DNA from: Calditrichota bacterium
Lineage (GTDB): Bacteria; Electryoneota; RPQS01
Direction: 5' to 3'
DNA length: 5,035 nt
Assembly: GCA_020057985.1 (NCBI GenBank)
Contig: JAGVEU010000107.1
Location: 1 to 5,035, forward strand
The notes under the pieces were generated by a model. It was not told the origin of the DNA, ran no database searches, and saw only the letters and a program-made list of their open reading frames with translations. The position numbers and the translations under genes are program-made. Positions 1 to 4,701 of this stretch are shown here, in pieces. How positions within the stretch are numbered: position 1 is the stretch's first letter; each line of letters begins with the position of its first letter.

Positions 1-27
1 GAGTCGCGCATTGCCGTGCAGATGCAT
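1..27 (-). CDS. IS481-family transposase, N-terminal fragment (runs off left edge)
   Basis: Only nine codons are inside the window, reading MHLHGNARL on the minus strand. This resembles the usual N-terminus of IS481-family transposases (M-x-x-H-x-N-A-R-L followed by T-P), which carry a helix-turn-helix and a DDE integrase core. The start is well supported: a perfect AGGAGG lies on the minus strand at 35-40, seven bases upstream of the ATG, and a strong promoter lies at 60-88. The rest of the gene is beyond the window, so completeness and activity cannot be judged. The family call rests on nine residues plus the promoter and IS-end context. Confidence 0.6.
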
Positions 28-59
28 ATCGAATCCTCCTGGGGGTTAAGAATAGACCC

Positions 60-88
60 AATATACGTATAATAACCTAACGTGTCAA
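60..88 (-). promoter_or_regulatory. Promoter of the IS transposase
   Basis: On the minus strand a perfect -35 TTGACA (83-88) is followed by a 17-base spacer and -10 TATATT (60-65). The transposase start codon is 32 bases below the -10, with the AGGAGG site between. The -35 lies within the terminal bases of the presumed IS end. Confidence 0.55.
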
Positions 89-98
89 TACAACTAAG

Positions 99-137
99 CT
101 ATTGTTGGGCCGACGCCACAGGAAAGGCTGCCACATC
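99..137 (-). pseudogene. Relic of a second M23 peptidase gene: last 12 codons and stop
   Basis: The minus strand reads DVAAFPVASAQQ-stop. The intact M23 gene at 2380-3309 ends DVAAFPVASAEQ-stop. The two 39-base stretches agree at 33 positions. Five of the six differences are synonymous third-position changes, and the sixth turns Glu into Gln. Similarity stops at the stop codon on one side and at the Asp codon on the other. The frame is open upstream only to a TGA at 189-191 and the residues there do not resemble an M23 domain. The pattern of synonymous change indicates that both copies diverged while coding, so this is most likely the 3' tail of a paralogous or displaced peptidase gene cut by rearrangement next to the IS. 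Chance similarity is the alternative but looks unlikely. Confidence 0.6.
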
Positions 138-141
138 GAGG

Positions 142-162
142 GTCGGCTGCAAGCAGACCGAC
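142..162. repeat. Hairpin-forming inverted repeat beside the M23 relic
   Basis: GTCGGCTG (142-149) pairs with CAG-A-CCGAC (154-162), leaving a CAAG loop and one bulged A. It is GC-rich and has no T tract on either side, so it is not a standard terminator. It sits four bases beyond the relic, where similarity to the M23 gene ends, and may mark a rearrangement junction. Its function is unknown. Confidence 0.4.
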
Positions 163-214
163 ACCGCAGGACAGACTCCACATTCGCGTCATTGGCAAAT
201 ACACATTTGTTCAC

Positions 215-243
215 TTGATTTATTATGGGCATATGCTTATATT
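215..243 (+). promoter_or_regulatory. Promoter of the DUF134-TrmO-thioesterase-NifX-like operon
   Basis: -35 TTGATT (215-220), a 17-base spacer and -10 TATATT (238-243) predict a transcript starting near 250, about 20 bases before the DUF134 start codon. The spacer contains the perfect palindrome GCATATGC (229-236), a candidate binding site for a repressor, possibly the DUF134 protein itself. The promoter match is visible in the sequence; the regulation is inference. Confidence 0.5.
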
Positions 244-270
244 AGGAAAGTAAAAATTCAAACCATTCGG

Positions 271-792
271 ATGAGCAGACCACCCTGTTGCAGAAAAGTA
301 GATCGCTTGCCAAACGCGACATATTTCAAGCCAAGAGGAATCCCCTTGCGGGACTTGGAGGAAGTTGTGTTGACTGTTGATGAGCTGGAGGCGATCCGTC
401 TGGCAGATTTGGAAGGATTCTATCAAGAAGCGGCGGCGGAACAAATGAACGTATCCCGTCAGACCTTTGGAAGAATCATCACTCAAGCACATCGCAAGGT
501 TGCTGAATTCCTGATTGGCGGAAAGGCGCTATTAATCGAAGGAGGAAACTTCACCATGGAAAACTTGAGAACCTTCGCGTGTGATACATGCCAGCACACA
601 TGGCAAATACCTTTTGGCACGGGTCGGCCAAAGCACTGCCCGAAATGCGAGAGCGCAGCTATTCACCGCATGGACGGGGGACGCGGCGGTGGCCAAAGGC
701 ACGGGAGAAATGCTGGTCGCTGCAAGCGTACGCAGCGGCGAGCACGGCTAAGCGAGACCGCAGTGATTCAGAAACTCCCTAAAGATGAGTGA
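271..792 (+). CDS. DUF134 (UPF0251) family HTH protein with C-terminal zinc ribbon
   Basis: A 173-residue predicted DNA-binding protein. Residues 1-92 are a typical DUF134 domain: basic Cys-containing N-terminus, YFKPRGIPLRDLEEVVLTVD (18-37), the conserved ELEAIRLADLEG, and a sigma-70 region-4-like helix-turn-helix around 51-72 (AAAEQMNVSRQTFGRI). Residues 99-133 form a zinc ribbon with CxxC pairs at C104/C107 and C123/C126 around WQIPFGTGRP, an extension found in part of the family. The tail is Gly/Arg-rich. The start is set by the family N-terminus. The frame is open back to a GTG at 82, but that stretch has no family similarity and crosses the promoter. There is no good ribosome site: AGGAAAG at 244-250 is too far away and near the predicted transcript start. 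First gene of the operon; an autoregulatory role is plausible but not shown. Confidence 0.9.
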   Translation: MSRPPCCRKVDRLPNATYFKPRGIPLRDLEEVVLTVDELEAIRLADLEGFYQEAAAEQMNVSRQTFGRIITQAHRKVAEFLIGGKALLIEGGNFTMENLRTFACDTCQHTWQIPFGTGRPKHCPKCESAAIHRMDGGRGGGQRHGRNAGRCKRTQRRARLSETAVIQKLPKDE

Positions 793-1279
793 ACCTGATC
801 CACAGGATTTTCGGTCAAGAATCATCGGCATCGTTCGCAGTCAATACTTGACACATGTGGGGACGCCGATTCAGCCAAGCGTGGCGATGAGCTGTCCTGC
901 CGAAATCCATATCTATTCGGAATTCAATGCAGGTCTTTCGGATCTCGAAGGATTCGAACGCCTCTGGATTCTGGCATGGTTGGATCGTGCGAAGCCGTAC
1001 TGTTTGCGTGTTGTGCCGTACAAAGACACGGTGGAGCGAGGGCTGTTCGCCACACGAGCGCCCAGCCGCCCCAGCCCTATTGGAATATCGTGTGTGAAAA
1101 TCGTTCGAGTGCGACTTGCCGAGGGAATTATTGACATCGAGAGCATAGATCTGCTTGACGGTACTCCGGTACTGGACATCAAACCCTATATACCGGAATT
1201 CGATGCTTTCCCTGCTGCCAAGCACGGTTGGTATGCTCAAAGTGAACAACGCACGACAGCAGACGATCGGTTCGCGTGA
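785..1279 (+). CDS. trmO: TrmO: tRNA (N6-threonylcarbamoyladenosine(37)-N6)-methyltransferase
   Basis: A 164-residue TsaA/TrmO domain protein, expected to use S-adenosylmethionine to methylate t6A37 to m6t6A in ANU-decoding tRNA in the cytoplasm. Family landmarks are clear: IIGIVRS (13-19), a central GLSDLEGFERLWILAWLDRA (50-69), RGLFATRAPSRPSPIG (85-100), and DLLDGTPVLDIKPYIPEFD (122-140). The usual RPNPIG reads RPSPIG, an Asn-to-Ser change at residue 97. The protein is the short single-domain form; the E. coli enzyme is about 70 residues longer with an extra C-terminal domain. The start overlaps the end of the DUF134 gene by eight bases (ATGAGTGA) and has no clear ribosome site, suggesting translational coupling. 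Its place in a metal-themed operon is recurrent but unexplained. Confidence 0.88.
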   Translation: MSEPDPQDFRSRIIGIVRSQYLTHVGTPIQPSVAMSCPAEIHIYSEFNAGLSDLEGFERLWILAWLDRAKPYCLRVVPYKDTVERGLFATRAPSRPSPIGISCVKIVRVRLAEGIIDIESIDLLDGTPVLDIKPYIPEFDAFPAAKHGWYAQSEQRTTADDRFA

Positions 1280-1288
1280 GGAAAGCGC

Positions 1289-1786
1289 TTGGAATCGAAT
1301 TCTGATCAAACACAAATTGACAAGAACTTAGCGGGCTCAGTCAGTGACTTGCGTGAGACTCCGGTGATCTTGGAGCCGAGTCATCGCACTTGCATCGTCT
1401 GTGGTTGCGATAATCACCACGGAATGCGCGTTGACTTCCACGCCCAAGCGGATGGCAGTGTCACGGCATCATTTTCCTGTGGCAACGATTATCAAGGATA
1501 CCCGCAGACCCTACACGGTGGAATAATCGCTACGTTGCTGGATGGAGCGATGACTCACTGTCTGTTTGCCCGCCGGATTATTGCTGTAACAGCAGAACTT
1601 ACGGTTCGCTACGTTTTGCCGGTACAGACGTGCCACCCGGCTTCAATTCGTGCATGGATTGTCAAAGCATCACCGCGTTTGCATATTCTGTCGTCGGAAC
1701 TCGTTCAAGATGGAGAGGTCAGGGCGAAAGCGCAGGCCAAGTTTAGAAACATGAATTCACGGACCGGATTATCCGGTGCTTCGTAA
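1289..1786 (+). CDS. PaaI-like hotdog-fold acyl-CoA thioesterase
   Basis: A 165-residue single hotdog domain of the PaaI/YbgC thioesterase type, expected to hydrolyse an acyl- or aryl-CoA thioester in the cytoplasm; the substrate cannot be read from sequence. After a 30-residue non-conserved leader comes CIVCGCDNHHGMRVDF (35-50), the CxxCGxxNxxG entry motif of the family. The catalytic segment follows as HGGIIATLLDGAMTHCLFA (76-94), with HGG and Asp85 on the hotdog helix. The strands TAELTVRYVLPV and ASIRAWIVKASPRLHILSSELVQDG complete the fold. The start is TTG, chosen because GAGG at 1278-1281 stands seven bases before it and overlaps the TrmO stop region; the gap between the genes is nine bases. 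A role beside TrmO and the NifX-like protein is not obvious. Confidence 0.85.
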   Translation: MESNSDQTQIDKNLAGSVSDLRETPVILEPSHRTCIVCGCDNHHGMRVDFHAQADGSVTASFSCGNDYQGYPQTLHGGIIATLLDGAMTHCLFARRIIAVTAELTVRYVLPVQTCHPASIRAWIVKASPRLHILSSELVQDGEVRAKAQAKFRNMNSRTGLSGAS

Positions 1787-1833
1787 TCAACGTGCGTCTT
1801 TGAACACACAACCTAAGAAGGAAATAGGACAAC

Positions 1834-2253
1834 ATGCGTATTGCCATCCCAACCGACGATGAAAAACAAATTGCTGCTCACACCGGGCGATGCTTAGGGT
1901 TCGCCATTTACTCAATTGAAGGCGACCGAACGCAGAAACTTGAATATCGCAGATTCGAGTCCGCACATCATTCCCAAGAACATAGCAGACATGGCGACAA
2001 CCACGGCGCTCACGATTGCTCGCACGGGCGTCACGGCGACAGCGGGCATTCCCATCATGGATTGCTGGAAGCGGTTCGAGACTGCGGCGTATTTCTGGCC
2101 ATGGGTATGGGACCACGATTGGTGAATGATCTTCAAGCCCACGGGCTCATGGTTGTTTTCACTCTGGAGCGGGATATTGTCAAGGCCGTGGAAGCTCTGG
2201 CTCTTGGACGACTGGTTGAGAATCCAAGCGGCTCTGCCTGCCATCGCCACTGA
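1834..2253 (+). CDS. NifX/NifB-C-like (dinitrogenase Fe-Mo cofactor biosynthesis family) protein with His-rich insertion
   Basis: A 139-residue protein of the Nitro_FeMo-Co family, small cytoplasmic proteins that bind Fe-S or Fe-Mo type clusters. It starts MRIAIPTDD and has IAAHTGRCLGFAIYSIEG (13-30), where His16 and Cys20 are candidate ligands. It continues with GLLEAVRDCGVFLAMGMGPRLVNDLQAHGLMVV (76-108) and a C-terminal helix. Between the halves, residues 45-75 carry eleven histidines and Cys62, mostly as HG, HS and HH repeats, and the protein ends CHRH. This suggests Ni, Zn, Co or Mo binding or storage. AAGGAA at 1818-1823 and AGGA at 1826-1829 can serve as ribosome sites. It is the last gene of the operon, 47 bases after the thioesterase and 81 bases before the terminator stem. 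No nitrogenase genes are present, so a nitrogen-fixation role is not implied. Confidence 0.87.
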   Translation: MRIAIPTDDEKQIAAHTGRCLGFAIYSIEGDRTQKLEYRRFESAHHSQEHSRHGDNHGAHDCSHGRHGDSGHSHHGLLEAVRDCGVFLAMGMGPRLVNDLQAHGLMVVFTLERDIVKAVEALALGRLVENPSGSACHRH

Positions 2254-2334
2254 TTTGAAAAGCACACATAAGATCTCAATTCAATGCGAAGGGGAACCCG
2301 CCCTGATCATGATGCAAGCAAAGATCACAAAAAA

Positions 2335-2357
2335 ACCCGAAGCGGCGAACTTCGGGT
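2335..2357. terminator. Bidirectional intrinsic terminator
   Basis: ACCCGAAG (2335-2342) and CTTCGGGT (2350-2357) form a perfect 8-bp stem with a 7-base loop. On the minus strand the stem runs straight into a seven-base T tract (A tract 2329-2335 on the plus strand, overlapping the last stem base), which is ideal for ending the M23 transcript. On the plus strand it is followed by CTGTTAATTTTTT, good enough to end the NifX-like operon. It lies between the two convergent stop codons. Confidence 0.85.
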
Positions 2358-2379
2358 CTGTTAATTTTTTATAGTTTGG

Positions 2380-3309
2380 CTACTGTTCAGCCGACGCTAC
2401 GGGAAAGGCTGCCACGTCATCGAAGAAGTAGTCCATCGGATCTACGGGCTGGCCGTTCACGCGAACTTCATAGTGCAGATGCGGCGACGTCGAACGTCCG
2501 GTTGATCCCACTTGTCCGATGCGGTGGCCTTTCGAGACGTATTGTCCACTCTGGCATTCGATCTTGTTCAGGTGGCCGTAGGCGGTCTGATAGCCAAAGC
2601 CGTGGTCAATCACGACGAAGTTGCCATAGCCATGATAACGACCGGCATATATAACTTGACCTTCTGCCGTAGCCATGACAGCCGTTCCGCGTTCTTGAGG
2701 AATATCTACTCCGGGATGAGTGACCACTCTGCGAGTAAACGGATCACGGCGCGGACCGAAACCGGACGACACATAACCACCTTCCAAAGGACGCAGGCTT
2801 GGAGTATGACTGACCAACTCCGCATTCGAGGATAACTTCAGGCGAATCTCCTCAAAGCTGGCCATCTGCAAATTGATCTCGCGCTCGATCTTGTCCAGTG
2901 TCCAGAAATTTTGCGTCAGTTCCGGATAGTCGGGATCCAGAGCAGGATCTCCCAGACCGCCGCCAATACCCACTTCCTGAACGTCTTTATCCAGCAGCGG
3001 GAGACCAGCCGTCAAACGGAGCAGAGCGTCCGTCTGAGTGATACCGGCCATCCGCTTGTTGACGTCATCGAAGCGGTTTTCAAGCATAGACAAACTCTCG
3101 CGCAATTTGCGATTGTCTTCCTGAAGCGTGATGTTTTCCTTGGAATTGAGAACGTGACTGGTGAGCAGACCGGCGACGACATTCGTGAGCAGAAAGCAGA
3201 AGGCGAGACCGAACAGGGCTGCCCGCACTTTGGCGCGAGTCAGCGTCAGCTCAACCTTCTTGGTAAGGTCGTGGGAGAGAAAAATCAGCTTAAATTTGCG
3301 ATGGGGCAT
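2380..3309 (-). CDS. Membrane-anchored M23 (LytM/NlpD-type) peptidoglycan endopeptidase
   Basis: A 309-residue protein predicted to cut peptide cross-links in peptidoglycan. A basic cytoplasmic N-terminus leads to one membrane helix at about 28-50, so the enzyme is anchored and faces outward. A heptad-rich coiled coil follows at about 56-90 (LQEDNRKLRESLSMLENRF), then a linker with a Gly/Asp-rich stretch (111-128) and a second helical stretch (136-160). The M23 domain spans about 176-293. Zinc ligands are H198 and D202 (THPGVD) and H279; H246 (AYGHL) and H277 (SPHLHYEV) are the expected catalytic histidines, so it looks active. The ATG has no clear ribosome site, but no other start preserves the membrane anchor. 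It stands alone, convergent with the NifX-like operon and sharing its terminator. Its last 13 codons recur, diverged, at 99-137. Confidence 0.92.
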   Translation of the reverse strand: MPHRKFKLIFLSHDLTKKVELTLTRAKVRAALFGLAFCFLLTNVVAGLLTSHVLNSKENITLQEDNRKLRESLSMLENRFDDVNKRMAGITQTDALLRLTAGLPLLDKDVQEVGIGGGLGDPALDPDYPELTQNFWTLDKIEREINLQMASFEEIRLKLSSNAELVSHTPSLRPLEGGYVSSGFGPRRDPFTRRVVTHPGVDIPQERGTAVMATAEGQVIYAGRYHGYGNFVVIDHGFGYQTAYGHLNKIECQSGQYVSKGHRIGQVGSTGRSTSPHLHYEVRVNGQPVDPMDYFFDDVAAFPVASAEQ

Positions 3310-3357
3310 TGCACCGAATGTTGAAGCGTCAGACTCTTAGTTTGATAAACTGAGGTG

Positions 3358-3371
3358 GCTTTTGCAAAAGC
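3358..3371. repeat. Perfect 14-base palindrome GCTTTTGCAAAAGC
   Basis: A fully symmetric dyad centred 55 bases upstream of the M23 start codon. It is a candidate operator for a dimeric regulator, but no regulator is identified and the nearest promoter candidate is more than 100 bases further upstream. Confidence 0.5.
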
Positions 3372-3460
3372 AAAATCAAGCCGCGAGGTGCTTCTACCTT
3401 GCCGGCTATGATACTGTCTAATAAAGGTTTAGGCAGATGTTTGTGATAAAAACGTACGAA

Positions 3461-3482
3461 CTCGTGCGAAGAATGCCACGAG
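3461..3482. repeat. Hairpin in the presumed M23 leader
   Basis: CTCGTG (3461-3466) and CACGAG (3477-3482) form a 6-bp stem around a 10-base loop, just downstream of the predicted minus-strand transcription start. It may be a leader-RNA structure; no regulatory class is recognised. Confidence 0.3.
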
Positions 3483-3492
3483 CAGGTAAGTA

Positions 3493-3521
3493 AAGTTAAA
3501 CATTGATTACGGATTTGTCAA
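3493..3521 (-). promoter_or_regulatory. Candidate promoter for the M23 gene
   Basis: On the minus strand a perfect TTGACA (3516-3521) is followed after 17 bases by TAACTT (3493-3498), a weak -10 with three of six consensus bases. It would give a leader of roughly 175 bases before the M23 start. No better promoter was found closer to the gene. Confidence 0.33.
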
Positions 3522-3578
3522 GGACTTTTTCAGCTATTTTCTCTTACACATCAGTCCACTAAACCCGTGTTATAGCAC

Positions 3579-3600
3579 TGCACATGGCTCCGCCATTGCA
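3579..3600. repeat. Hairpin downstream of the OsmC-FmdB operon
   Basis: TGCA-C-ATGGC pairs with GCCAT-TGCA around a TCC loop, with one bulged C, about 50 bases past the FmdB stop on the minus strand. No T run follows on either strand, so it is at best a weak terminator or an RNA-stabilising 3' structure. Confidence 0.3.
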
Positions 3601-3652
3601 CCCTATCAGAGACGAAAGTCTACAATTATTCTGAATTTCCGCCCTCGTCAGC

Positions 3653-3913
3653 TTAGTGGGAATGTGAGCAAGAACCTCCTCCACAGCCGCACCCGCCTCC
3701 ACTTCCACCCTCGCACTCTCCTGATCCCATGCCTCCACAGCAACCGTAATCGGCAACATGCGATGAATGCGCAGCGAAGGTGGAAAACAATTTAGTAAAG
3801 GACTTCGACTTGCCACAGGTCGGGCAGTTCTCGACACGAGAATCTCCGGTGCTTCGAGCGAGAACCTCGAACACCTTCCCGCAATCATTGCATTTGTATT
3901 CATAGAGGGGCAT
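3653..3913 (-). CDS. FmdB-family zinc-ribbon protein with Cys/Gly/His-rich tail
   Basis: An 86-residue protein starting MPLYEYKCNDCGKVFEV, the hallmark of the FmdB/CxxC_CXXC_SSSS family. C8/C11 and C30/C33 form the zinc ribbon (residues 3-35), followed by the conserved SFTKLFSTF segment. The remainder (49-86) is low complexity: six further cysteines (C58, C59, C67, C75, C77, C82) among Gly and Ser, ending SCSHSH, and likely able to bind metal. The family was named for an old link to formamidase regulation, but its molecular role is unsettled. It starts 13 bases after the OsmC stop, with AGGA (3925-3928) overlapping that stop, so the two genes are cotranscribed. Confidence 0.9.
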   Translation of the reverse strand: MPLYEYKCNDCGKVFEVLARSTGDSRVENCPTCGKSKSFTKLFSTFAAHSSHVADYGCCGGMGSGECEGGSGGGCGCGGGSCSHSH

Positions 3914-3926
3914 GACAGCAGCTATC

Positions 3927-4382
3927 CTATTCGGTTAAAAAGGTCGGTTCGATCACGACATCAGACTTGACGGACAGGGCTATGAAGCAGTTGGCATGTG
4001 ACTTTTGAATGAGAGTATTGAATTTTTCTATGTCAATACCTTCTGATACTGTGATGATAGGGTGCAGCGTGACTTTGGTGACACGGTAACGGCGGTCAAC
4101 AAACTCAAGGAGAGCCTCTGGATTATCGCTGTATGAAACTATTTTGATCCGGGACTTACTGAACACAGCAAGCACAGTCATCATCAGACATGTACCCACG
4201 GCAGCCGCAAGAAGTTCCTCCGGGTTGGTGTGTGGAAAATCCTGAGAGGCCTTGCCCGCTGTGCCTCCTGACAGTTCTTGCTGGCTTGGAAATGTAATCC
4301 GATGCTGCCGGGAGAAATTATCAAGTTCGAGGGTATTGCCCCTCCACTCGATGTTACAGGAATGAGTAGATGCTTCAGTCAT
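3927..4382 (-). CDS. OsmC/Ohr-family protein (thiol-dependent peroxidase-like)
   Basis: A 151-residue protein of the OsmC superfamily, whose members reduce organic hydroperoxides with a pair of cysteines; some members act on other substrates. The peroxidatic motif is NPEELLAAAVGTCLMMTV (53-70) with C65 following the family's Glu-containing helix, and the resolving Cys lies in KSHANCFIALSV (127-138) as C132. Both catalytic cysteines are present and the length is normal for the family. It belongs to the YhfA/SACOL1771-like rather than the classical Ohr subgroup as far as can be judged, since the N-terminal strands differ. A GAGGG lies only three bases from the ATG, closer than usual. It is the first gene of an operon with FmdB and divergent from HU. 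Confidence 0.87.
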   Translation of the reverse strand: MTEASTHSCNIEWRGNTLELDNFSRQHRITFPSQQELSGGTAGKASQDFPHTNPEELLAAAVGTCLMMTVLAVFSKSRIKIVSYSDNPEALLEFVDRRYRVTKVTLHPIITVSEGIDIEKFNTLIQKSHANCFIALSVKSDVVIEPTFLTE

Positions 4383-4435
4383 AAACCCTCAGTCTTAAAC
4401 TAAATATTACAGAACGTTACCAGTTTTCGGATCCC

Positions 4436-4464
4436 AATATACGGAATCCTCGTGTCCACTGCAA
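4436..4464 (-). promoter_or_regulatory. Promoter of the OsmC-FmdB operon
   Basis: On the minus strand -35 TTGCAG (4459-4464), a 17-base spacer and -10 TATATT (4436-4441) predict a start near 4429, about 47 bases before the OsmC ATG. A dyad at 4474-4491 lies just upstream of the -35. Confidence 0.55.
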
Positions 4465-4473
4465 GTGAATGAA

Positions 4474-4491
4474 TGCTCAAACTTGTGAGCA
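4474..4491. repeat. Dyad TGCTCA-N6-TGAGCA upstream of the OsmC promoter
   Basis: Perfect 6-base arms separated by six bases, nine bases upstream of the OsmC -35. This position suits an activator site. It is preceded by ATGAATGCT, which also begins the neighbouring dyad at 4526-4543. Confidence 0.4.
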
Positions 4492-4525
4492 CGTCTCAGT
4501 ATTGCTTAGGGAGAACTCCTTGATG

Positions 4526-4543
4526 AATGCTAATGATAGCATT
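4526..4543. repeat. Dyad AATGCTA-N4-TAGCATT upstream of the HU promoter
   Basis: Perfect 7-base arms with a 4-base spacer, 24 bases before the HU -35. An overlapping shifted dyad (TAATG-ATAG-CATTA, 4531-4544) gives a loose resemblance to Fur/PerR-type AT-rich operators, but the spacing is one base short, so the regulator is unknown. Confidence 0.4.
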
Positions 4544-4567
4544 ATGACAAATTTCCTAAAGTTGTCC

Positions 4568-4596
4568 TTGACATTTGAGAAAATTTTCTCTAAATT
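4568..4596 (+). promoter_or_regulatory. Promoter reading toward HU
   Basis: A perfect -35 TTGACA (4568-4573), a 17-base spacer and -10 TAAATT (4591-4596) predict a start near 4603, leaving a leader of about 150 bases before the HU ATG. No better plus-strand promoter was seen closer to the gene. The spacer is largely one palindrome. Confidence 0.6.
4577..4590. promoter_or_regulatory. Palindromic candidate operator in the HU promoter spacer
   Basis: GAGAAAATTTTCTC is a perfect 14-base palindrome ending exactly at the -10 box. With one mismatched pair the symmetry extends to 4574-4593. A dimeric repressor bound here would block RNA polymerase. The identity of the regulator is not evident from the sequence. 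Confidence 0.5.
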
Positions 4597-4653
4597 ACCC
4601 ACATTCTGAACAAACTATCAGCGCACTTGGTAGGCCATTTACGAATATAGGTG

Positions 4654-4673
4654 CCAATTGACCGGAGAGTTGG
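4654..4673 (+). repeat. Hairpin in the HU leader
   Basis: CCAATT (4654-4659) pairs with AGTTGG (4668-4673), including one G-U pair, around an 8-base loop. The same CCAA could instead pair with TTGG at 4627-4630, giving two mutually exclusive pairings. No known riboswitch class is recognised. Confidence 0.25.
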
Positions 4674-4701
4674 GGGCTGTCTGTCACAATTTATTAGGCT
4701 C

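Larger units (their letters stand above)
1..92 (-). mobile_element. Left end of an IS481-like insertion sequence (partial)
   Basis: Read on the minus strand from position 92, the sequence begins TGTATTGACACG and leads through a promoter and AGGAGG site into a transposase start, in the compact layout typical of an IS end. IS481-family ends usually begin TGT, which is why the boundary is placed at 92. The other inverted repeat and the target duplication are outside the window, so the boundary is approximate. The element abuts a relic of an M23 peptidase gene at 99-137. Confidence 0.45.
3310..3652. other. 343-base non-coding region: leader of the M23 gene and 3' region of the FmdB operon
   Basis: No convincing gene is present on either strand. 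The half nearest the M23 gene holds a perfect palindrome (3358-3371), a hairpin (3461-3482) and a candidate minus-strand promoter (3493-3521). The half nearest FmdB holds a hairpin without a T tract (3579-3600). An open frame opposite FmdB crosses this region but has no protein-like features outside the overlap. Confidence 0.5.

Noticed and set aside
57..67. CCCAATATACG shared with 4433-4443
   Set aside because: Both copies include minus-strand -10 boxes, and an 11-base repeat is expected by chance a few times in a window of this size.
82..270. In-frame extension of the DUF134 gene upstream to a GTG at 82
   Set aside because: The extra 63 residues have no family similarity, overlap the M23 relic and the operon promoter, and DUF134 proteins normally begin just before the conserved Cys/Arg N-terminus found at 271.
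815..1315. Long open frames on the minus strand opposite TrmO
   Set aside because: They are antisense shadows of a strongly recognisable TrmO gene and show no domain-like features.
1834..2253. Evidence for nitrogen fixation from the NifX-like gene
   Set aside because: The family is widespread in non-fixing anaerobes and no nif structural or assembly genes are in the window.
1912..2265. Minus-strand open frame opposite the NifX-like gene
   Set aside because: It exists because of the His-codon-rich sequence on the other strand; no motif or ribosome site supports it.
2911..3324. Plus-strand open frame opposite the M23 gene
   Set aside because: The M23 protein has an intact membrane anchor and catalytic residues; the plus-strand product is Gln/Arg-rich with no recognisable fold.
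3559..3903. Minus-strand frame overlapping FmdB in another register
   Set aside because: The FmdB frame carries the conserved N-terminus and zinc ribbon; the alternative has no supporting features.
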